Of a stretch of DNA of 35,784 nt, positions 30,851-35,784 are shown piece by piece. The stretch's first letter is position 1. Each line of letters opens with the position of its first letter. The stretch lies in NCBI GenBank assembly GCA_013287815.1, contig JABDDC010000016.1, forward strand, positions 1-35,784. The letters run 5' to 3'. This DNA is from Chlamydiota bacterium (GTDB taxonomy: Bacteria > Chlamydiota > Chlamydiia > Chlamydiales > Parachlamydiaceae). The position numbers and the translations under genes are program-made. The notes below the pieces were generated by a model. It had not been told where the DNA came from, did no database searches, and saw only the letters and a program-made list of their open reading frames with translations.

Positions 30851-32223
30851 GGATTATCCTTCACAAGGTTTTCCAGAGCATGATAGGGAGTCGATTCATC
30901 TTCGCCGTCTTCCGGACCATGTTTAATTTTTTCATTCAAAAGATAGACAAAAAGGAAAAAGAGAAAAAGATAGAGCACGCCAAACATGATGATCGACCCT
31001 AAAACCTGATTGGCAGTGACTGCTTTGGAAAGTCCTTCTGAAATACGCAGCTGGCCATAAACGATCCATGGATAGCGACCCGATTCAGCGCAGTACCAGC
31101 CGATCTCATTGGCAATCTGCGGCGCGATAGCCGAGAAAGCCAGGACCCGTAATATCCATTTATGGTTGAATAAAGTATCTCGATACCACAAGATGAGGCC
31201 GATAATGGACATAAGGAACATGAAGGCCCACATTAAAATCATCATGCGAAAAGCATTAAAAAGAGCCGAGACATTAGGCCAGTCTTCTTTTGGAACTTGA
31301 TCTAATCCTTTAATTTCCGCGTTCATATCGTTAAATGAAAGAAAACTGAGTAGCTTGGGGATTTGGACTGCGTAGTTTAGCTTTTCCTCTTTTGGGTTGA
31401 CCACTCCGAAAATTGTCAATGGTACGCCGCTTTGTGTTTTATACAGGGCTTCAAAAGCTGCCAGCTTAGAAGGCTGATACTTTGCAACAACTTTACCGCT
31501 GGCATCCCCTGAAATAGCTTGAAGGACACATGTGAAGAACCCTAACCATAGTCCGATCTTCATTGAGATCCCGGAAAATTCATAATGTCTTTTCTTCAGC
31601 ATGTAATATGCAGCGACGCTGATGACTAAAAAGGCACCTGCCAGCCAGCAGCCTAAAATGACATGGCCTAAACGGACCATGGAAGATGGATTAAAGACCA
31701 TTCCCCAGAAGTCGATGATTTCAGCGCGGGCATTCAATCCCTCGCCTACAACATGATAACCGGCCGGCGTTTGCATCCATGAGTTGGCGACGACAATCCA
31801 GATGGCACTAAAGTGGGCGCCCAAACAGACCATGACGGTGGACAGAAAGTGGAGCTTGCGGCCCACCTTATTCCATCCGAAGATGAGGATGGCGAGGAAG
31901 CCTGACTCCAGAAAAAAAGCAAAGACTCCCTCTGCTGCCAGAGCACTGCCGAAGACATCACCGACATATCTCGAATAGGTGGCCCAGTTGGTCCCAAATT
32001 CGAATTCCATCACTATGCCTGTAGCGACGCCAATCGCGAAAGTGAGGGCAAAAACTTTTGTCCAAAACTGAGCCGTTTGTAAATAAATAGGCTTATTTGT
32101 TTTGAGATAGATAGCCTCGATGATCACCATAATGAGTCCCAGTCCGATGCTAAGCACCGGAAAGATATAATGAAACATGATGGTCAGGGCAAACTGTAAC
32201 CTGGCAAGAATTAATACGTCCAT
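30847..32223 (-). CDS. cydA: Cytochrome bd oxidase subunit I
   Basis: A 458-aa haem-binding subunit. Haem ligands: His18 (MFHYIFPVLSIG) for b595 and His187 (VRLGHVILG) for b558, with the b558 Met in the C-terminal half. Glu98 and Glu106 (AAEGVFAFFLES) correspond to the proton-channel/haem b595 Glu pair of E. coli CydA. The usual GRQPW is GRYPWIVYGQLR here. Length is short of E. coli (522), consistent with a short Q-loop (bd-type/CIO-like subfamily). High-affinity oxygen use fits an intracellular life at low oxygen. Faces the toxin-antitoxin locus divergently. Confidence 0.96.
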   Translation of the reverse strand: MDVLILARLQFALTIMFHYIFPVLSIGLGLIMVIIEAIYLKTNKPIYLQTAQFWTKVFALTFAIGVATGIVMEFEFGTNWATYSRYVGDVFGSALAAEGVFAFFLESGFLAILIFGWNKVGRKLHFLSTVMVCLGAHFSAIWIVVANSWMQTPAGYHVVGEGLNARAEIIDFWGMVFNPSSMVRLGHVILGCWLAGAFLVISVAAYYMLKKRHYEFSGISMKIGLWLGFFTCVLQAISGDASGKVVAKYQPSKLAAFEALYKTQSGVPLTIFGVVNPKEEKLNYAVQIPKLLSFLSFNDMNAEIKGLDQVPKEDWPNVSALFNAFRMMILMWAFMFLMSIIGLILWYRDTLFNHKWILRVLAFSAIAPQIANEIGWYCAESGRYPWIVYGQLRISEGLSKAVTANQVLGSIIMFGVLYLFLFFLFVYLLNEKIKHGPEDGEDESTPYHALENLVKDNP

Positions 32224-32330
32224 GCGACCTATATATCAAACAAAATAGTTTAAGTAAAAATAAAACCTTTAAAATATCTAACACCTACTCCTAATTGCTG
32301 GTGCTGCTAAGTCTGTATTTACAGAAATGT

Positions 32331-32340
32331 ACAAATTTGT
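32331..32340. promoter_or_regulatory. Possible antitoxin operator
   Basis: A 10-bp perfect palindrome ACAAATTTGT lies 29 bases upstream of the antitoxin start, overlapping the region where its promoter should be. RHH antitoxins normally bind such sites to repress their own operon; the assignment is inference from position. Confidence 0.3.
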
Positions 32341-32368
32341 TATATTACAGAAAAGGGAGGCGTTATTT

Positions 32369-32617
32369 ATGACTGCTCATTATGACCTTGCACGGATGAC
32401 AATAGATATGCCTAGCGAAGAGCATAAAAAACTTAAAGCGATGGCGGCATTTTTCGGTATTTCCTTAAAAGACCTTGTACTTAGTTGTTTGAGAGATCAT
32501 CTATTAAATGAACCTAATGAGGAAACTCTACAATCTTTTAAGAAAACTGATGAGGGAAAAGGCTTAATTCGATGCGAAGATTTTAACAATTTCATTGAAA
32601 AGTTAGGTCTTAAATAA
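32369..32617 (+). CDS. RHH-type antitoxin
   Basis: An 82-aa protein starting at ATG 32369, preceded by GGGAGG with eight-base spacing; an earlier in-frame ATG at 32327 has no ribosome-binding site. The N-terminus RMTIDMPSEEHKKLKAMAAF then FGISLKDLVLSCLRDHL is a ribbon-helix-helix DNA-binding unit: a beta strand, then two helices around the Gly-Ile/Val turn. The C-terminal ~40 residues are acidic and would wrap the toxin. Its stop overlaps the toxin start (TAATG). The cognate toxin is inactivated, so this is either a relic or an antitoxin for related toxins elsewhere. Confidence 0.85.
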   Translation: MTAHYDLARMTIDMPSEEHKKLKAMAAFFGISLKDLVLSCLRDHLLNEPNEETLQSFKKTDEGKGLIRCEDFNNFIEKLGLK

Positions 32618-32889
32618 TGTTGCGGATCTCATACAGGACCAAATTTTAAAAAGAGCTTTCGTTGCAAGAAAAAAGTGGTAAGGATCTCCAAAAGTTTTTA
32701 GATATAGCCGAAAAACTTGCAAATGAAGAATCGCTAGATTCAAAACATCATAACCACAAATTGACAGGGAAAGGTTTCAAAGATAGATGGGATTGCCATA
32801 TAGAACCCGATTGACTCCTTGTCTATTTCACAACAAAGAATGAGATCATTTTTGAAAGAACTGGGTCTCATTCTGATCTTTTTAAGTAA
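32617..32889 (+). pseudogene. YafQ/RelE-type toxin with two nonsense codons
   Basis: A 90-codon frame starting at ATG 32617 reads as a YafQ-family mRNA interferase: MLRISYRTKF-stop-KEL, then LDSKHHNHKLTGKGFKDRWD, CHIEPD-stop-LLVYFTTKNE, ending FERTGSHSDLFK. Codon 11 is TAA (32647-32649), where the family has Lys. Codon 66 is TGA (32812-32814), exactly where the conserved Trp of HIEPDW-L should be. Everything else is in frame, so only these two changes inactivate it. The catalytic-type His/Asp and C-terminal RTGSHSDLF residues persist, implying recent decay. Confidence 0.9.
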
Positions 32890-32961
32890 CAGTATTACTT
32901 TTTATTGTTGCTTAGAATAGGCAAAATATAGAGAATCTACACAAAAAATAAAAAGACAATT

Positions 32962-33765
32962 ATGTGGTTATTTCAAGTAATTATTCCTGGTTTGGAGATC
33001 GCGATTATAGCATTCGCGGTCTACTACCTCCTGTCGTTTTTTTGGAATACCCGGGCCATGGACTTAGTCTACGGAAGTCTGGCCTTCCTCGCCTTTTTCG
33101 CTTTCTCGAAGTGGTTTAATCTGCCGGTTCTGGAGAAATTGATGCTTTATGTCGTCAACGTCGCCGTGATAGCTTTACTGATCATCTTCCAGCCGGAGCT
33201 CCGTTTAGCCCTTTCCAAGCTTAGCCTCAAGAATAAGAAATACCGCGAAGTGACTGAATTTGATAAGTTTTTGGAGAGCATCACCCAGTCAATCTATCGC
33301 TTATCTGAAAGGCGCATCGGTGCCTTGGTCGTCATGGAAAACCAGGACTCCCTGGAAGATCTCGCCAATAAAGCGGTCAGGATAGACGCACAGTTTTCTC
33401 CAGAACTCCTGGAGTCAATTTTCATCACCACGACACCCCTGCATGATGGCGCCGTCATCATCCGCAGCACTACAATCATCTCAGCAGCGACCATCCTCCC
33501 CCTCGCTGACGATAGCACCCATCTGTCGAAGTCAATGGGGACACGCCACCGGGCAGGCTTAGGAATCAGTCAAGTCACTGACGCCCTAGTGATCGTTGTA
33601 TCCGAGGAAACAGGAAAAGTCTCCATAGCTCGCGACGGCATTATGACGCGCGGGGTCAAAGTCGACCGTTTTAAAGGCATCCTTAGAAGTGTTTTCAGTC
33701 CGCCTAAATCAGCCATGCCTACCGGCCTAAACTTTTGGGAGCAGTTGAATTTATGGAGTCGTTAA
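32962..33765 (+). CDS. cdaA: Diadenylate cyclase (c-di-AMP synthase, CdaA/DacA type)
   Basis: A 267-aa membrane-bound enzyme that condenses two ATP into c-di-AMP. N-terminal hydrophobic segments at about 5-27, 34-50 and 58-78 form three TM helices. The DAC domain carries LHDGAVIIR (DGA at 162-164) and GTRHRAG (RHR at 195-197), the two catalytic motifs. Chlamydiae are known to make c-di-AMP. The ybbR gene starts 13 bases before its stop and encodes the usual CdaA partner. The third common gene of this cluster, glmM, is not next to it. No strong ribosome-binding site precedes the ATG. Confidence 0.95.
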   Translation: MWLFQVIIPGLEIAIIAFAVYYLLSFFWNTRAMDLVYGSLAFLAFFAFSKWFNLPVLEKLMLYVVNVAVIALLIIFQPELRLALSKLSLKNKKYREVTEFDKFLESITQSIYRLSERRIGALVVMENQDSLEDLANKAVRIDAQFSPELLESIFITTTPLHDGAVIIRSTTIISAATILPLADDSTHLSKSMGTRHRAGLGISQVTDALVIVVSEETGKVSIARDGIMTRGVKVDRFKGILRSVFSPPKSAMPTGLNFWEQLNLWSR

Positions 33766-35033
33766 TCTCCCGCCTTTTCTTTTATCAGTGGCAGCGCAAA
33801 CTCCTCGCCTTGATTGTCGCTATCGTCATTTGGGTCTTCGTCAGCCACTCAATCACGTCGACCATCACGATTCCATCTGTACCGATCCGTGTCATCAACC
33901 TGCCGGCAGATAAAACAATTATAGGCATCCTTCCTAATGGATTTTTGGCCAAGAGAGCTACTCTGACTATCAGTGGAACTAAGGATGTGATCGAACAACT
34001 AGAACCGGGTGATTTAGAGGTTCTTTTAGACGTGTCCAATCTTCCCAATGAAGGTATTGTACAGATCACAAAAAAAAATCTGGTCAGTTTAAATCCTGAT
34101 ATCAACCTTTCCAAGCATGTAACCAGTGTCTCTCATCCCGAGATCATGATTAAGATGAGCCCACTTATCACAGAGAACATCCCGATCAATATTCATAAGC
34201 CTATCGGGGAGGTACCACATGGCTATGAATACCTAGATATCTGGCCTATTGTCCTGACCCAAACAGTGACGGGACCCCAGGAAGAAGTTTTGAAGCTGAA
34301 AGATAAAGGACTGGATTTAACTTTTAATCTGAGTGAATTATCAGAAGAACAGCTGAAGGCATTGCCCCCGACCGGCAATCATGAAGACGAGATCAGTTTC
34401 ATCGTGCCGGAGAAATGGAAGAAAATCTCTATCCCCTATTTAACGCACGGAACCGAGTCTCTGAATGATCCCGAAGCCAAATTTTTGCAGATCAATTTCC
34501 TCAAGCAGCAGTATATCCCGATTGAATCGGTCGTCCCCATCCATATTTTTTATACACTCAAGTATAGTGCTACCATCAATCCCAATACCTACGCACTGGC
34601 TGCTAATAACTTCGTTGCCATAAAAAATTACATCCCTACTTTGACCACTCAATTATACGCGTATCATGTAAGTAAACTCTTTGTCGAAATCGTCAAGGAC
34701 AATATCGAATTGCAAATTGTGACCGTGCCTAAAAAAGAGAGGGAACGCCTTCAGTGGGATATTGGATTCATCGATGACACCCACCTTGAAGACGCCTATG
34801 TTGCCTACTTACTCAGTACCGCAAAGAATACTCTAGGTAGCTCCAAGGGAATCTTGGAAGAAAGGGAGAAGCATTTTAGGATACGCTTTAGGGAATATAA
34901 ACACCGCTTTGCCCTCTATCTAAATCCCCAAAATCCTCTCCAGATCGAAGCTAGTCTAGAAGGAAATAAAATTCAGGTCTACGTCCCCAACGGTATCTCA
35001 CAACCTCAAGCCAAAGAACCGTATGCCGGCTGA
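33753..35033 (+). CDS. ybbR: YbbR-domain protein (CdaA regulator)
   Basis: A ~426-aa protein with a short cytoplasmic N-terminus, one TM helix (KLLALIVAIVIWVFVSH) and a large extracytoplasmic part of repeated YbbR modules, each a beta-rich unit (for example IPSVPIRVINLPADK, PINIHKPIGEVPHGYEYLDI then WPIVLTQTVTGPQEEV). In Firmicutes, YbbR/CdaR binds and controls CdaA, which fits the gene order and overlap. I start it at ATG 33753 (MESLISRLFF). An upstream TTG at 33735 lies within cdaA and is less likely. The C-terminal ~130 residues are less YbbR-like. Its end overlaps rsmE by 11 bases. Confidence 0.88.
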   Translation: MESLISRLFFYQWQRKLLALIVAIVIWVFVSHSITSTITIPSVPIRVINLPADKTIIGILPNGFLAKRATLTISGTKDVIEQLEPGDLEVLLDVSNLPNEGIVQITKKNLVSLNPDINLSKHVTSVSHPEIMIKMSPLITENIPINIHKPIGEVPHGYEYLDIWPIVLTQTVTGPQEEVLKLKDKGLDLTFNLSELSEEQLKALPPTGNHEDEISFIVPEKWKKISIPYLTHGTESLNDPEAKFLQINFLKQQYIPIESVVPIHIFYTLKYSATINPNTYALAANNFVAIKNYIPTLTTQLYAYHVSKLFVEIVKDNIELQIVTVPKKERERLQWDIGFIDDTHLEDAYVAYLLSTAKNTLGSSKGILEEREKHFRIRFREYKHRFALYLNPQNPLQIEASLEGNKIQVYVPNGISQPQAKEPYAG

Positions 35034-35739
35034 ACGCTACTTCATTGAAGAAAAGCTCGCATCTGATCAATTTATCACACTCAAAGATTCTGAATTTCAC
35101 CATCTCGTCCATGTAATGCGGACCCGCAAAGGAGAACGGGTAGAGCTGATCAACGGAAATGGTACTTTAGCGTTGGCAACTTTGGAAGAAGTCGCAAGAG
35201 ACAAAGCTACGTTGCTCATTAACAATGTGCAAGAACACACTAAACAACCAAGCCGCCTTATCCTTGCTCAGGCACTGCCAAAACAGAACAGGCTCGATTT
35301 TATCCTGGAAAAAGGGACTGAGTTAGGGGTTGATGAATTTTGGCTTTTTCCGGGAGATACCAGCGTAAAGAAAGAAGTCTATCCCAATCAGCTAGAAAGA
35401 AACCGCGTAGTAACAATTGCAGCCACGAAGCAATGTGGCAGGCTTTTCGTTCCAGATATCAAAATTTGTGATTCGATTGAAAAATGGAAGCCATTTGCAA
35501 CAACGGCATTCTATGGGGATGTCGATCCGGCTGCCAGACTTCTTAGGGATGCATGGCATAATGTCAAATTACCGGTCATTTTCGTCACCGGTCCCGAAAG
35601 CGGCTTTACTGGTGGTGAAGTTGATCATCTGAAAAAGTTGGGTGCACAAGGCGTGAAATTGCACGACAATATTCTGCGGACAGACACGGCTTCTTTAGCA
35701 GCAGTGGCGCTGATTTACAATTTGTTGATGCAGGAGTGA
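35023..35739 (+). CDS. rsmE: 16S rRNA (uracil-1498-N3)-methyltransferase
   Basis: A 238-aa SPOUT (trefoil-knot) methyltransferase that modifies U1498 of 16S rRNA. An N-terminal PUA-like domain (residues ~1-70: EFHHLVHVMRTRKGERVELI) precedes LAQALPKQNRLDFILEKGTE, the RsmE signature ELGVDEFWLFPGDTS, ATKQCGRLFVP, and the SAM-binding knot VTGPESGFTGGEVDHL with ILRTDTASLAAVAL. Length is typical. It is translated from within the end of ybbR, so the three genes cdaA-ybbR-rsmE form one overlapping operon. A CGCAAAG repeat follows at once. Confidence 0.95.
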   Translation: MPAERYFIEEKLASDQFITLKDSEFHHLVHVMRTRKGERVELINGNGTLALATLEEVARDKATLLINNVQEHTKQPSRLILAQALPKQNRLDFILEKGTELGVDEFWLFPGDTSVKKEVYPNQLERNRVVTIAATKQCGRLFVPDIKICDSIEKWKPFATTAFYGDVDPAARLLRDAWHNVKLPVIFVTGPESGFTGGEVDHLKKLGAQGVKLHDNILRTDTASLAAVALIYNLLMQE

Positions 35740-35744
35740 GCCCA

Positions 35745-35784
35745 ATTTCAACGCAAAGATGCAAAGACCCCGCGCAGGATGTCG
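35745..35784 (+). repeat. CGCAAAG-type dispersed repeat, cut by window edge
   Basis: ATTTCAACGCAAAGATGCAA then AGACCCCGCGCAGGATGTC starts five bases after the rsmE stop. It is the same family as 3680-3720 and 19902-19958 (CAACGCAAAG, then CGCAGGA) and continues past the window. Confidence 0.7.

Noticed and set aside
32812-32814. TGA read as Trp in the YafQ-type toxin (recoding)
   Set aside because: A second, TAA, stop lies upstream in the same frame and all other genes in the window use TGG for Trp and TGA as stop, so plain pseudogenisation is simpler.

Overview
The window comes from a member of the order Chlamydiales, most likely an amoeba-associated (Parachlamydiaceae-like) lineage and not a pathogenic Chlamydia. 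The evidence is a very long signal peptidase I of chlamydial type (644 aa), a 1037-aa eukaryote-like isoleucyl-tRNA synthetase next to it, cydA-cydB and the diadenylate cyclase/YbbR pair close by (from memory this resembles the CT011-CT020 neighbourhood of C. trachomatis), a standalone pheS behind infC-rpmI-rplT, and extras typical of larger environmental chlamydiae: a serpin, a heptosyltransferase, toxin-antitoxin remnants, many dispersed repeats and a decayed mobile island.

Layout. 1-2750: a YtxH/DUF948-type envelope-stress pair, an unknown proline-rich multi-pass membrane protein, a glycerophosphodiester phosphodiesterase and tRNA-Leu(UAG). 2750-9700: two NUDIX hydrolases, a small membrane coiled-coil protein, a minus-strand run (CPBP membrane protease, secreted serpin, PP2C phosphatase, cysteine desulfurase), a methyltransferase, and the SRP RNA gene. 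The SRP RNA gene diverges from the second NUDIX gene across a 93-nt perfect palindrome whose two ends supply the -35 boxes. 9700-15740: a minus-strand information cluster read as tRNA-Val(GAC), a ThrRS-like pseudoenzyme, infC (AUU start), rpmI, rplT, pheS, an RluA-type pseudouridine synthase and a WaaC-like heptosyltransferase. 15740-23530: an empty stretch, an exported protein of unknown function, then lepB and ileS converging on a repeat nest and bracketed by two opposite copies of a ~160-nt palindromic element.

23535-29660 is ssrA (tmRNA) followed by a degenerate integrated island. It holds a broken serine recombinase whose last codons run into the tmRNA 3' end, a cysteine-rich unknown protein, a small mobile-element-associated protein, a TOPRIM/helicase-type replication protein without its N-terminus, a transposase fragment and a decapitated membrane protein. 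The recombinase and the replication gene are both cut at their 5' ends by copies of the same 118-bp sequence. 29660-35784 returns to the backbone: cydB-cydA, an intact RHH antitoxin with a doubly nonsense-mutated YafQ-type toxin, the c-di-AMP synthase with YbbR, and rsmE.

No CRISPR array or rRNA is present. The most unusual items are the ThrRS-derived pseudoenzyme in the classical thrS position, the promoter palindrome at 9076-9168, the 118-bp truncating repeat, the secreted inhibitory-type serpin beside a membrane protease, and the unidentified Cys-rich gene at 25247.
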